A stretch of 64,000 nucleotides of DNA. Source: VRUG01 sp965372745. GTDB lineage: Bacteria; Planctomycetota; Phycisphaerae; Sedimentisphaerales; Anaerobacaceae. The notes beneath the pieces were generated by a model, which was not told the DNA's origin, ran no database searches, and was given only the letters and a program-made list of their open reading frames with translations. The translations under genes were made by a program, and so were the position numbers. Shown here one piece after another: positions 17,645-26,717 of this stretch. The stretch lies in assembly GCA_965372745.1 (NCBI GenBank), contig CBDVDM010000001.1, positions 1 through 64,000 on the forward strand, in the 5' to 3' direction. Each line of letters begins with the position of its first letter. The stretch's first letter is position 1.

Positions 17645-18595
17645 TTGGAAGTTACCATACAATTATATCCGACTAACAGGCACGTCGAATTATTTGGTCC
17701 TGCTGATTCTCATTTGCGGCTTTTACGCCGCTCACTCGCCGTTCGGATTAGTGCACGAAACGACAAAATAATCATTACCGGAAAAGAAACCGATGTAAAC
17801 ACTACCGCCGAAATCATTGACAGAATGCAAAAGCATCTGATAAAAAAAGGCTCGTTAACCGACAAGGACGTAAAAACTTTGCTGAAACAAAAAGATACCC
17901 ACGAAATTGCAAAAACAAGCCGGGCAATTGCGGTATATTCACAAAAAAAAGTAATTGAACCTTCGACAAAAGGACAGTTAAAATATATTGAAACCATGCT
18001 GAAAAATGACCTTACATTTTGTATAGGACCTGCAGGAACGGGAAAAACCTACCTGGCGGTTGCCGTTGCAGTCTCTATGCTGAAGAAAAAACAAATCAGA
18101 AGAATCGTTCTCGCTCGTCCCGCGGTCGAAGCCGGTGAAAAAATCGGATTCCTTCCAGGTGACATTCAGGCAAAGGTAAATCCTTATCTGCGTCCTCTTT
18201 TTGATGCCCTTGGTGATATGATGGACTTTACCCAGATGAAAAAGTTTATGGAACTTGATATTATCGAAATCATACCTCTTGCGTTTATGCGAGGCAGAAC
18301 TCTAAATGATGCAGCCATCATCTGTGATGAGGCCCAGAACACTTCACCTTTGCAGATGTTGATGATACTTACAAGACTGGGACACGGTTCAAAAATGATT
18401 ATCACAGGTGATATCACGCAAATCGATCTTGCCACTGGCCAGAAAAGTGGTATGGTCGAGGCAATAGAAACCTTGCGAAGAATAAAAGGTATTGGTAACG
18501 TAGAGTTAACTCAATCTGATATCGTAAGACACCGATTGGTTCAAAATATTGTCAGAGCTTATAAGAAAAAAGGACTAAAACCGAAAAATAAATAG
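17645..18595 (+). CDS. PhoH-family ATPase
   Basis: PhoH-like protein (YbeZ type) of 316 residues. The P-loop is IGPAGTGKTYLAVAVAV (about residues 124-140); LARPAVEAGEKIGFLPGD is the family block and IICDEAQNTSP the Walker B. The N-terminal 100 residues hold a small RNA-binding-like domain (DKIIITGKETDVNTTAEII). Start TTG 17645 with AGGGGA a few bases before. YbeZ-type proteins work with YbeY, which lies two genes downstream, in rRNA maturation and ribosome quality control. The conserved cluster PhoH - HD protein - YbeY is common in many bacteria. Confidence 0.92.
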   Translation: MEVTIQLYPTNRHVELFGPADSHLRLLRRSLAVRISARNDKIIITGKETDVNTTAEIIDRMQKHLIKKGSLTDKDVKTLLKQKDTHEIAKTSRAIAVYSQKKVIEPSTKGQLKYIETMLKNDLTFCIGPAGTGKTYLAVAVAVSMLKKKQIRRIVLARPAVEAGEKIGFLPGDIQAKVNPYLRPLFDALGDMMDFTQMKKFMELDIIEIIPLAFMRGRTLNDAAIICDEAQNTSPLQMLMILTRLGHGSKMIITGDITQIDLATGQKSGMVEAIETLRRIKGIGNVELTQSDIVRHRLVQNIVRAYKKKGLKPKNK

Positions 18596-18617
18596 CATAA
18601 TAAATGTGAGAAAATAA

Positions 18618-20096
18618 ATGTGGTTTTTTAAAAAAACAAGTCCAAGACGTACACAGGTAAGAAAAAATATTGCCGAAGAGCGTTTTTCGCAAATCAGTTC
18701 TTTTATAACTGCTGACCGAATCAAATCTTCCCTCTTGTGGCTGCTTTTTGTAGCGCTCTCAGTGCCGATTCTTTCTTTTGAATCCTTTAATGCCGGTCGG
18801 TATCGTGCAATCATACCTATGGCTGTCGTTGTCATCACTCTTGCTGTTGCTGCGGGATTCTACATTTTTCATTATCAAGGCAGAATTTTGAGAAATCACG
18901 CCAGGGCTTTAGCTCTGGTTATTATGTTTGTTTTGCTGTTAGCTGCAACAAAATTTGGAATATCACTATCCAACCAGCAATACTGGGTCACCGCTACTGC
19001 AGTTACTGCCGCTATAATTTTGACTGTTGCATATGACCAGCGGTTCGCAATCGGCATGAGTATTTTTTATTGCACCCTTGCCTGCTTAGCTGCCGGGCCG
19101 CTGGCTAATGTAAGTCTTTTCTTAATATCGTCAGCAGGCGCAATCACTTGCTGTTTCTCATTGAAGGAAATCAGAACAAGGATGAAACTGCTCGAAGTCA
19201 GCGCCTTGGCAGCCGCCATCGTTCTGGTAGTCTCTGTTTCTCTGGGATTTCTCACAGATTTTAAAGTAGCTGCTATACTCAAAAACTCCGGTTATCATGC
19301 CGGTGCAACTTTTCTCGTCGGCCTTATAATTCAAAGCCTGTTGCCTCTTATCGAAAAAACTTTTCGTATTTCAACAAGCATGACCCTTCTTGATTACACC
19401 GATGCCAATCAGCCGTTGCTCAAAAGACTTGCCATGGAGGCCCCGGGCACGTTTAGTCATTCCCTGTTGGTTGGCTCTGTCGCAGAGACTGCCGCTCAGG
19501 CCATCGGAAGAAATGGCCTGTTATGCAGGGTAGGAGCATATTATCACGACATAGGAAAAATTAACAAACCTACTTACTTTATTGAAAATGAATTGGGTTC
19601 TCAAAGCAGACACAAAGAGCTTTCACCGGCCATGAGTCAGTTAATCATTGTCGGCCACGTCAAAGACGGGATTGAAATGGCCAGAGAGTATAAGCTGCCG
19701 GCTGTCCTTCGACAGTTCATTGAAACACATCATGGTACGACACTTGTCGAGTTTTTCTATAATGAAGCCAGAAAAAAACAGGATGAAAAACAATCTCCGC
19801 CTTCTGAGACAGAATTCCGGTATTCAGGTCCAAAACCCAGAACTAAAGAAGCTGCTATTGTTATGCTCTGCGATGCCGTCGAAGGAACTGTAAGGTCACT
19901 TGCTGAAGTTACGCCGACAAAAATTGAAACGGTTGTGCATAACATGGCAATGAAACGCCTGCAGGATGGACAGTTCGATGAATGCGACCTTTCACTAAGA
20001 GAATTAAGCCGGATTGAGGCAAGTATATCAAAAACACTTGCTGCCCACTATCACGGCAGAATCGCATACCCAACTCCGCTCGAAGAATCACAGTAA
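18618..20096 (+). CDS. PgpH-like membrane HD phosphohydrolase, short form
   Basis: 492 residues. An N-terminal membrane part (six or seven helices, about residues 35-225) is followed by a cytoplasmic HD domain with HSLLVGSVAETA, YYHDIGKINKPTYFIEN and FIETHHGTTLVEFFY. This matches the 7TM-HD family (PgpH, YqfF) whose members degrade cyclic di-AMP. The large extracellular 7TMR-HDED domain usually present before the membrane part is missing: full-length members reach about 700 residues or more. The position between phoH and ybeY is the conserved one. The c-di-AMP activity is inferred from the family. Confidence 0.85.
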   Translation: MWFFKKTSPRRTQVRKNIAEERFSQISSFITADRIKSSLLWLLFVALSVPILSFESFNAGRYRAIIPMAVVVITLAVAAGFYIFHYQGRILRNHARALALVIMFVLLLAATKFGISLSNQQYWVTATAVTAAIILTVAYDQRFAIGMSIFYCTLACLAAGPLANVSLFLISSAGAITCCFSLKEIRTRMKLLEVSALAAAIVLVVSVSLGFLTDFKVAAILKNSGYHAGATFLVGLIIQSLLPLIEKTFRISTSMTLLDYTDANQPLLKRLAMEAPGTFSHSLLVGSVAETAAQAIGRNGLLCRVGAYYHDIGKINKPTYFIENELGSQSRHKELSPAMSQLIIVGHVKDGIEMAREYKLPAVLRQFIETHHGTTLVEFFYNEARKKQDEKQSPPSETEFRYSGPKPRTKEAAIVMLCDAVEGTVRSLAEVTPTKIETVVHNMAMKRLQDGQFDECDLSLRELSRIEASISKTLAAHYHGRIAYPTPLEESQ

Positions 20097-20121
20097 ACTT
20101 CAGATACCGATAATTGATACT

Positions 20122-20580
20122 ATGATAGAAGTACAGGTCAAAAAAAACTTCGATAATATTGATTTATCACAGGCCGAGATTGAGAAGTTGATTAACATCG
20201 TCTGTCAGCGATTCGATATGTCTGATGTTACGGTCAGCATCGCTATTGTTGACGATAAAGAAATGCAGGCTCTAAACAAAAGATTTCTGAACTGTGATTC
20301 CAGTACCGATTGTTTAAGTTTTGACCTGTCAGATGACAACTCACATGCTGCGAGGTTATTCGAATTAATCGTAAATGGTGAAAAAGCTGTCAGCCAGGCT
20401 GATTTAAGACACCACCCACACAAAACTGAACTGGCTCTTTATATAACACATGCAATTCTTCACAACCTTGGTTTTAATGACGCCAAAAGCGATGATGCGA
20501 AAAAAATGCACGACACCGAGGATGAAATTTTACAACAACTCGGCTTTGGTTTGGTATATAATAAAAACAAAAATACATAG
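20122..20580 (+). CDS. ybeY: YbeY-like endoribonuclease, altered zinc site
   Basis: 152 residues. YbeY is a zinc-dependent single-strand RNase in 16S rRNA 3' maturation. The family pattern is visible in LNKRFLNCDSSTDCLSFDL and in the metal region ITHAILHNLGFNDAKSDD. In most members this reads HGxLHLxGYDH; here the first two His are kept but the third is Asp. The strand before it (GEKAVSQADL) has lost the usual GDIVIS wording. Start ATG 20122 fits the family; the frame is open further upstream inside the HD gene. Placement after phoH and the HD gene supports the call. Whether it keeps activity is uncertain. Confidence 0.8.
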   Translation: MIEVQVKKNFDNIDLSQAEIEKLINIVCQRFDMSDVTVSIAIVDDKEMQALNKRFLNCDSSTDCLSFDLSDDNSHAARLFELIVNGEKAVSQADLRHHPHKTELALYITHAILHNLGFNDAKSDDAKKMHDTEDEILQQLGFGLVYNKNKNT

Positions 20581-20588
20581 GGCGAAAA

Positions 20589-20603
20589 AGGTTAAATTAA
20601 CCT
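20589..20603. promoter_or_regulatory. Perfect 15-bp palindrome before the CBS-domain gene
   Basis: AGGTTAA-A-TTAACCT is an exact palindrome in the 52-base gap between ybeY and the next gene. It could be a repressor operator; its A+T-rich composition makes chance possible. Confidence 0.3.
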
Positions 20604-20632
20604 GTGTACTGAATTAGTTGAAAGGACAATTT

Positions 20633-21934
20633 GTGACTCATTTAGGATGGGCTGTATTGCTTACGTGCCTTCTTACCGGCGGGGCAATGTTCTTCTCGAT
20701 TACAGCAACAGCTTTAAGGATTTTTTCCCGCGTCAAATTGCTCGATGCCTTCAAAGCCGGCCATGGCGAGCAGAAGGCCGAGAAGCTGACTGACCTGTTA
20801 GCTGAAAATGCAGAAAAAACTGTTTTGGCATGTGTGTTGTGTAGATTTATTTTTAATATGGTAATGGTGTTGGTTTTGTTGGTTGCTTTTTCGCTCTCAC
20901 AAAAAAACACTCTCCAGGTCAGCGATTATATAATCGTTCTTGTCATTGCTCTTAGCATATTTTTGATTTTTAATTTGGCAATTCCTCGTGCCCTGGCTAA
21001 ATATGCAGGTGAAAAAATCCTGAGCAGAACTTACAGAATACTTATAATTTGTTCATTTTTTGTCAGGCCTCTGCTCTACATAATTCATTTATACGACATC
21101 CTTATACGGCGTCTCGCCGGTATCGCTGAAACTACTCCGCTTCAACAGCAGGAAGAAAAACAGGAGCAGTTCCTTACCGGCCTGGAACAGCATCGAATGG
21201 CCGGTGCTGTCGACGAAGAAGAACAGGAAATGATTGAAAACGTACTCGAACTAAGTGACACTACCGCTGATGAAATTATGACTCCTCGCACAGATATTAT
21301 AGCTGTCGAGACCAATTCCAGTCTTGATACTGTCCTGCAGACCATAAACACTGCAGGCCATACGCGCGTTCCGGTATATGAAGAAAATATCGACAACATA
21401 ATCGGTTTTATTTATGCTAAGGATCTGCTTAGCGAAATCGGAAAAGACCCGAATAACTTCAAGCTGCGTGACAAGAAGAGAGAAGCCTATTTTGTCCCCG
21501 AGACAAAACCTCTAAGAGTTCTGCTTCATGAGTTCCAGAATCAGAAGCTGCATATTGCAGTTGTATTAGACGAATACGGCGGAACTGCCGGCATTGTCAC
21601 GCTGGAAGATATACTCGAAGAGCTTGTCGGAGAGATTACTGATGAATACGAGAAAACTCCGGCAAAACCTATTAACCAAATTGACACCGATACTGTCGAA
21701 GTAGATGCCAGAACCTATGTCGATGACCTGAATGACCAGTTCGACCTGAATCTGCCTGAGGACGAAGACTATGACACTATTGGCGGATTTGTCTTCTCAC
21801 ATTTAGGCTATATCCCGAAAGCAGGTGAAAATTTCGATTATCAAAACCTCAAATTCAATATAACATCTGCTGAAGCAAGAAAAATTAAACGTATCAGAAT
21901 TCAAAAAACAGCCCAACAGCAAAATGCTAACTAA
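20633..21934 (+). CDS. CorC/HlyC-type membrane protein with CBS pair
   Basis: About 433 residues. An N-terminal DUF21/CNNM membrane region (three or four helices, about 1-150) is followed by an acidic linker and VDEEEQEMIENVLELSD. Then comes a tandem CBS pair (IMTPRTDIIAVETNSSLDTV and VLLHEFQNQKLHIAVVLDEYGG) and a C-terminal CorC_HlyC domain starting near VEVDARTYVDDLND. Family members are linked to magnesium/cobalt or other ion export and ion sensing. GTG at 20633 was chosen because AAAGGA lies 7 bases upstream; TTG 20618 is the alternative. It overlaps recO by 11 bases. Confidence 0.88.
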   Translation: MTHLGWAVLLTCLLTGGAMFFSITATALRIFSRVKLLDAFKAGHGEQKAEKLTDLLAENAEKTVLACVLCRFIFNMVMVLVLLVAFSLSQKNTLQVSDYIIVLVIALSIFLIFNLAIPRALAKYAGEKILSRTYRILIICSFFVRPLLYIIHLYDILIRRLAGIAETTPLQQQEEKQEQFLTGLEQHRMAGAVDEEEQEMIENVLELSDTTADEIMTPRTDIIAVETNSSLDTVLQTINTAGHTRVPVYEENIDNIIGFIYAKDLLSEIGKDPNNFKLRDKKREAYFVPETKPLRVLLHEFQNQKLHIAVVLDEYGGTAGIVTLEDILEELVGEITDEYEKTPAKPINQIDTDTVEVDARTYVDDLNDQFDLNLPEDEDYDTIGGFVFSHLGYIPKAGENFDYQNLKFNITSAEARKIKRIRIQKTAQQQNAN

Positions 21935-22724
21935 AGACCACGCCATTTGCATACGTGCCACCGATTATTCGGAGACTTCGCAGATTGTAACACTTTTTAC
22001 AAAAGAGAGTGGCAAGATAAGCGCTATCGCCAAGGGAAGTAAAAGGCCAAAATCATCTTTCGATGGTGCTATTGAACTATTCGCTTATGGCCGAATCGTC
22101 TTTGCCCATTCTGATGATACCAAACTCGCTACTCTTACCGAATTCGAGCAAGAGCCGCAATTTTCTGCTATAGCCGGCAATCTCTTTTCGTTAAACTGTG
22201 CCTCTTTCGCAGCCGAGCTGGTAAATTCACTCACAACCGAATTCGACCCGCATCCGCAACTGTTCGATAATTTCCTGCAATTCTTACAGGATGTTAACGA
22301 GATACGCTTCACGTTTACCATGAGCATCGCCGAAGGGCTTCACGCTTCACGAGATACGCTTTCACTGCTGATATTATTTCAATTATCATTGCTAAGGGAA
22401 ATAGGCCTCCAACCGGTTCTAAATTACTGTGTAAATTGCAATACGAAATACGCCTGTCCCGAGCGAAGCCGAGGGGAGCGACGAGCGACAAGCGACGAAC
22501 TATATTTCAGTAGTTCCGCTAACGGCCTTATCTGCAAGGATTGTGAAGCCGCCTTTACCGATAAGATTAAACTGTCTTTACCTGCAGCCGAGTGTCTTAT
22601 CGACTTGAAAAAAATTGCCGACGCCGGCGCTCATACCTTAAAAGAAATTGAGAAGGTTCTTGTCTATCATTTCACCGAGCTGCTGGGCAAACCACCAAGA
22701 ATGGCAAAATATATCCTGAAATAA
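21924..22724 (+). CDS. recO: DNA repair protein RecO, with in-frame repeat insertion
   Basis: RecO loads RecA with RecR in recombinational repair. An N-terminal OB-fold (ICIRATDYSETSQIVTLFTKESGKISAIAKG) and a zinc ribbon CVNC...CKDC near residues 172-208 are visible. Between the two Cys pairs lies an extra stretch, CPERSRGERRATSDEL, encoded by a G+C-rich repeat (22452-22500) not expected in this family. The frame is kept, so the gene is probably functional. The start overlaps the end of the CBS-domain gene. Confidence 0.9.
   Translation: MLTKDHAICIRATDYSETSQIVTLFTKESGKISAIAKGSKRPKSSFDGAIELFAYGRIVFAHSDDTKLATLTEFEQEPQFSAIAGNLFSLNCASFAAELVNSLTTEFDPHPQLFDNFLQFLQDVNEIRFTFTMSIAEGLHASRDTLSLLILFQLSLLREIGLQPVLNYCVNCNTKYACPERSRGERRATSDELYFSSSANGLICKDCEAAFTDKIKLSLPAAECLIDLKKIADAGAHTLKEIEKVLVYHFTELLGKPPRMAKYILK
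22452..22500. repeat. Dispersed repeat inserted in recO
   Basis: Contains CCCGAGCGAAGCCGAGGGGA and the run GAGCGACGAGCGACAAGCGA then CGAAC. A related run (GAGCGACGAACCACGAGCGA, then CGAG and AAACGAAC) lies at 24629-24658, beyond the helicase gene. This type of repeat adds about 15 codons to recO without breaking the frame. Confidence 0.65.
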
Positions 22725-22738
22725 AATCTAACCTGGAT

Positions 22739-22767
22739 TTGTGCAAAGGAATAAAATTTGTTAGAAT
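22739..22767 (+). promoter_or_regulatory. Candidate promoter for the helicase gene
   Basis: TTGTGC (22739-22744) and TAGAAT (22762-22767) with a 17-base spacer, 83 bases before the helicase ATG. Confidence 0.45.
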
Positions 22768-22850
22768 AGAGCTTATAGAAGGCGTTTGATTGAGTTATCA
22801 GTAAGCGAGCGAACAAAAAGCAACGGGAGCTTCTTAAACAGGTAAGTTAT

Positions 22851-24566
22851 ATGAACATCAAAGTCAGAGATTCGATTTCGGACAAAAGCGTTGAAAAAGG
22901 CAAATACGCGATCGCAAAATGCAAAAGACAAGAACATGTAGAGGCGGTTCTGAATTCGTCCTCAAGCAAGAATATAGTCGTTGCTGGACCGGGAACTGGT
23001 AAGACATATTTATTCAAGATGATTCTTGAAGGCAAGGAAGATACTCTGACGCTATCCTTTGTAAACGCTCTTGTTGAGGATTTATCTCTCGAACTTTGTG
23101 GAATTTCTGATGTAAAAACTTTACACGGTTTTGCCCGTGGCATATTGAAAAAAGCCAAGAAGGATGAGGATATTAAGATATTTCCAGAGCTTGGCAAAAA
23201 AGTGATTAGTGTGGATGCGAAAATCCTTCTGGAAGAGGACATTGACTTCGACGACCTGTTCCGCAATCGAGATGATGATAATACACACATAGAATTCTAC
23301 AAGAAACGCAAAGATTATTATGAACATTACGGATTTCCAGATAGCGTATTCGCAGCGGTGAAACTTTTAGAGAAATACGAGGATAAGATACCGAACTTCA
23401 CACAAGTGGTAGTTGATGAATTTCAGGACTTCAACAAACTGGAGGTGTCGCTCATAGATATTCTTGCCAAGAATAACCCTGTTCTTCTTGCTGGAGATGA
23501 TGACCAAGCATTATATGGCTTTAAGGGTGCAAGTCCAGAGCATATCCGTGAAAGGTATAGCGAACAAAGCTCAGAATATACTTCGTTTAACTTGCCATAT
23601 TGTTCGAGATGCACTCGAGTGATAGTTGAGACAATCAACGACATAATAAAACACGCAAAAAATAAGGGGCATCTTTTCAGCAGAATTGACAAGCCTTTTC
23701 AATACTTCAATGATGAAGATAAAGATAAAATTAGCGACAAAAATCCTTGTATTATTTATAAACAATTGCAGGCAAAGCAAATTCCTTGGTATATTCAGGA
23801 TCAAATACAAAAGATTGCTGAGGAAGTTCGTGACAAATTCTCTGTGTTGATAATTTCCCCGACAAATACACAGTGTAAAACTATAGTTAGTGCCCTTAAA
23901 GACAAAGGATTCAATAATATCCAATTCAAGAAAAAGAAGAACGCGACAGAGCCGACATTGCTTGATGGTTTAAAATTACTACTTAAAGAAAAAGATTGTA
24001 ATCTTGGTTGGCGCATAGTTGCAAAGAACATGCTCAATGATACAGAATTTGAAACTCTTCTGAAACAGACTCACAAGGACGATGCAAAAAAAGTTGTTGA
24101 GCTAATTAAGGCGGAAACAAAAAAAGAAGTAAAAGGTACGCTTACAATTCTCCGAGCGGTAAGAGATGGAAAGCAGGTAAAAGAGGAAGACCTTGCTAAC
24201 CTCCTGGATAAAGTTGACATTGATGCTTATGGAATGGCAAGGGGTTATTTGGAAAACGAAATAAAGTCTTGTCAGCCACCGTCTAAATCGACAACCAAAG
24301 CTAATCCAGAAGTTAGGAAAATCCCTATAACGGCAACGACTATTCAGAGTTCGAAGGGGCTTGCCGCCGACTATGTATTTATCACACATTTTGACGATAA
24401 GTATTTCATAAAAGATACAGACAATAACGTTTCCGATCAGGATATATGTAATTTCCTTGTCGCGCTCACGCGAGCAAGGAGGAAAGCGATCTTGATTTCT
24501 TCAGATGTCCAAAAAAAACCTGCCTTTTTGGGGTGGATTGATGAGAAGCATATCTTGAAAAATTAA
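22851..24566 (+). CDS. UvrD/Rep-like superfamily 1 helicase, accessory
   Basis: 571 residues. Motif I is VAGPGTGKTYLFK, motif II VVVDEFQDF, motif III LLAGDDDQALYGFKG, motif IV CSRCTR, motif V region TTIQSSKGLAADYVFI and motif VI FLVALTRARRKA. This is the UvrD/Rep 3'-5' helicase core. It is shorter than classic UvrD (over 700) and lacks large 1B/2B insertions. UvrD-like helicases of this size appear as single housekeeping-like genes and also as partners in defence systems (for example Gabija GajB), but no GajA-like ATPase/TOPRIM gene is next to it. It is more A+T-rich than recO and ruvB, has its own promoter and lies between related repeats, so it looks accessory. Confidence 0.85.
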   Translation: MNIKVRDSISDKSVEKGKYAIAKCKRQEHVEAVLNSSSSKNIVVAGPGTGKTYLFKMILEGKEDTLTLSFVNALVEDLSLELCGISDVKTLHGFARGILKKAKKDEDIKIFPELGKKVISVDAKILLEEDIDFDDLFRNRDDDNTHIEFYKKRKDYYEHYGFPDSVFAAVKLLEKYEDKIPNFTQVVVDEFQDFNKLEVSLIDILAKNNPVLLAGDDDQALYGFKGASPEHIRERYSEQSSEYTSFNLPYCSRCTRVIVETINDIIKHAKNKGHLFSRIDKPFQYFNDEDKDKISDKNPCIIYKQLQAKQIPWYIQDQIQKIAEEVRDKFSVLIISPTNTQCKTIVSALKDKGFNNIQFKKKKNATEPTLLDGLKLLLKEKDCNLGWRIVAKNMLNDTEFETLLKQTHKDDAKKVVELIKAETKKEVKGTLTILRAVRDGKQVKEEDLANLLDKVDIDAYGMARGYLENEIKSCQPPSKSTTKANPEVRKIPITATTIQSSKGLAADYVFITHFDDKYFIKDTDNNVSDQDICNFLVALTRARRKAILISSDVQKKPAFLGWIDEKHILKN

Positions 24567-25039
24567 AGTTGTTCGGCCATATAATATCAAATCCGTGTTA
24601 ATCTGCGTTTAAAAATTTTCTTTTTCGAGCGACGAACCACGAGCGACGAGAAACGAACAAATCGCGCAAGCGCGCTTTTTCAAAATGTAAATTTTTGCGA
24701 TTTTTGGTACATTTTGAGTACCTTTCAGGTCAATTTCTGTAAATTTTTGCGAATTTTTGTAAGTTTTACCCCTGTTTTTATGCTTACTTGCGCATTTGAT
24801 TGACTTGAATCCCCGTTTTCAACCTAAAAACCAACATCCATCCCCCAAAACCCAAGAAATTTAATCCCAAATTTCGCTATTTTTTCAAAATTCTGGATTT
24901 TTCAAAACCAAAATTGCTTTTTGAAAAGTAAAAAACGAGACGATTATATATAGGAAAAATCATTCAGGTAATCTTTGTATCTTCGGTGTTTTGCCTGCTG
25001 TCTACTGTCTACTGACTTCTGTATTCTGATTTCTATTTT
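24567..25039. other. Convergent intergenic region with repeats
   Basis: Between the helicase and ruvB 3' ends. It holds AATCCGTGTTAATCTGCGTTT (24588-24608, a repeat phrase that recurs near 48227-48314) and the GAGCGACGA run at 24629. A short hairpin CGCGC-AA-GCGCG with a CTTTTT tail (24663-24680) could end the helicase transcript. The rest is A+T-rich DNA with repeated GTAAATTTTTGCGA phrases. No gene seen. Confidence 0.55.
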
Positions 25040-26089
25040 TTAATCATCCTGCTCGAAAAGTTCCTGTTGTAGCGTATTGTCTTTTCTCTTATGAATCCTT
25101 ATCCCCAAATGTTTACAGGCCTGTTTGGTAATTTCCCTGCCTCGCTTGGTTCGCCGGACAAATCCTATCTGTAACAGGTATGGCTCAACAACATCTTCCA
25201 GCGTATCCCTCTCTTCGCCTAATGTCGCTGCTATTGCTTCTATACCTGCAGGCCCGCCGTCATAAACCTCTCCCAGCGCCCGCAAAAATGCCCTGTCTAA
25301 TTCATCCAGACCCAGCGAATCAATCTGCTCCATCTTTAAGGCACTTTCAACAATCAGGCTGGTCAAAATACCTTCACCCTTAACCTGTGCATAATCGCGA
25401 ACCCGCTTTAACAATCGGTTTGCTACTCGAGGCGTCCCGCGGCTTCTATCTGCAATCAGTTCAAGTGTCCCGTTCTCACATTCAAGCTTTAATAAATTTG
25501 CAGACCGGTTTAAAATCATAGTCAGTTCCTGCCGGCTGTAAAAATCAACATGATACAGCATCCCGAATCGACCGCGAAGCGGCGCACTTAAAAGTCCCGC
25601 CCTCGTTGTTGCGCCAATCAATGTAAATCGTTTAAGAGGAAAATTTATCGTCTTGGCATGAAGTCCGCTGTCGACCGTAAAGTCGACCTTGAAATCCTCC
25701 ATCGCCGGATAAATAAACTCTTCAACCGGCGTACTCAGCCGGTGAATCTCATCGATAAAAAGCACGTCGCCTGTGCTTATATTACTCAAAAGACCCATCA
25801 CGTCACCCTGCTTGTTCAGGGCAGGGCCAGATGAGCTTCGCATCTTATTTCCCATCTCATTTGCCACAATATTGGCAAGTGTCGTCTTGCCAAGTCCGGG
25901 CGGCCCGTAAAAAAGGATATGCTCTAAAGGTTCGCCTCTTTGCTTGGCTGCCTGTATCGCAATTATAAGCTTTTCCTTGATATTGGATTGCCCTATACAT
26001 TCATCTAATGTTTTAGGCCTTAGAGATACGTTAAAGGCCTCTTCTTCATAGTTCAATTGCTGACTGTCTATAACTCTGTCTATTGCCAT
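25040..26089 (-). CDS. ruvB: Holliday junction branch-migration helicase RuvB
   Basis: AAA+ motor of the RuvABC resolvasome, 349 residues. Walker A is YGPPGLGKTTLANIVA, Walker B FIDEIHRL, sensor 1 TLIGATTRAGLLSAPLRGRF, and the winged-helix C-terminus contains GGPAGIEAIAA and GFVRRTKRGR. It is the last gene of a minus-strand run; its ATG shares one base with the ruvA stop. Confidence 0.97.
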   Translation of the reverse strand: MAIDRVIDSQQLNYEEEAFNVSLRPKTLDECIGQSNIKEKLIIAIQAAKQRGEPLEHILFYGPPGLGKTTLANIVANEMGNKMRSSSGPALNKQGDVMGLLSNISTGDVLFIDEIHRLSTPVEEFIYPAMEDFKVDFTVDSGLHAKTINFPLKRFTLIGATTRAGLLSAPLRGRFGMLYHVDFYSRQELTMILNRSANLLKLECENGTLELIADRSRGTPRVANRLLKRVRDYAQVKGEGILTSLIVESALKMEQIDSLGLDELDRAFLRALGEVYDGGPAGIEAIAATLGEERDTLEDVVEPYLLQIGFVRRTKRGREITKQACKHLGIRIHKRKDNTLQQELFEQDD

Positions 26090-26715
26090 TAAACTTCAAT
26101 TCCCTGTTTTAATCTATAAACCTGCGGCACTAATTCCTCAGCTGTTTCTATATCTGGATGTTTCTTACAAGTCATCTCAATAAGCTCCATTACCTCATTT
26201 CTTTTTTCTCCCCATGCGATAAGTATTTCTAACGCCTCTGTCTGGAAATTTTTAAATTCCGCACTTTCACCTCTAATTATCCCAGCCGCCGCAAAGTCAC
26301 CTAACTTGCCACTCAATTCTGCGATTATCTGCTGTGCCATCCTTTTGCCTATCGCAGGAAGTGACATCAATAATTTCTCATCCCCGTTTTCTATAGCTGC
26401 CGCTATGGTAGATATCGGTATACTAAGTGACTTCAAACCCTTTTTTATACCTATCCCCTTAACACTGGTAAATTTAACAAAAAAAGCCCTTTCCGCATCA
26501 CTTAAAAATCCAATCAATCGAGGTATCAAATTACCGCCACCCGGCGTCCCCTCATAATATTCCATAGTACATAGCGTGATATCGCAGCCAATTCGTTCCG
26601 AAAGTTCGTTAATGCAATAACCAGGCAGCATAACTTCATAGCCAACCGCACCGACTTGCACAAGGCCGCTATCGGTTTCCAGATTTATAAGTTTTCCTTC
26701 GATTCGTGCTATCAT
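26089..26715 (-). CDS. ruvA: Holliday junction DNA-binding protein RuvA
   Basis: RuvA binds four-way junctions as a tetramer and recruits RuvB. The N-terminal OB domain begins MIARIEGKLINLETD; the helix-hairpin-helix part is KFTSVKGIGIKKGLKSL and LPAIGKRMAQQIIAEL; a short C-terminal domain III follows. The start at 26715 has GGAAGG 6 bases before and matches the family; a longer open frame upstream runs into ruvC. Two bases separate it from the ruvC stop. Confidence 0.94.
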   Translation of the reverse strand: MIARIEGKLINLETDSGLVQVGAVGYEVMLPGYCINELSERIGCDITLCTMEYYEGTPGGGNLIPRLIGFLSDAERAFFVKFTSVKGIGIKKGLKSLSIPISTIAAAIENGDEKLLMSLPAIGKRMAQQIIAELSGKLGDFAAAGIIRGESAEFKNFQTEALEILIAWGEKRNEVMELIEMTCKKHPDIETAEELVPQVYRLKQGIEV

Positions 26716-26717
26716 AA

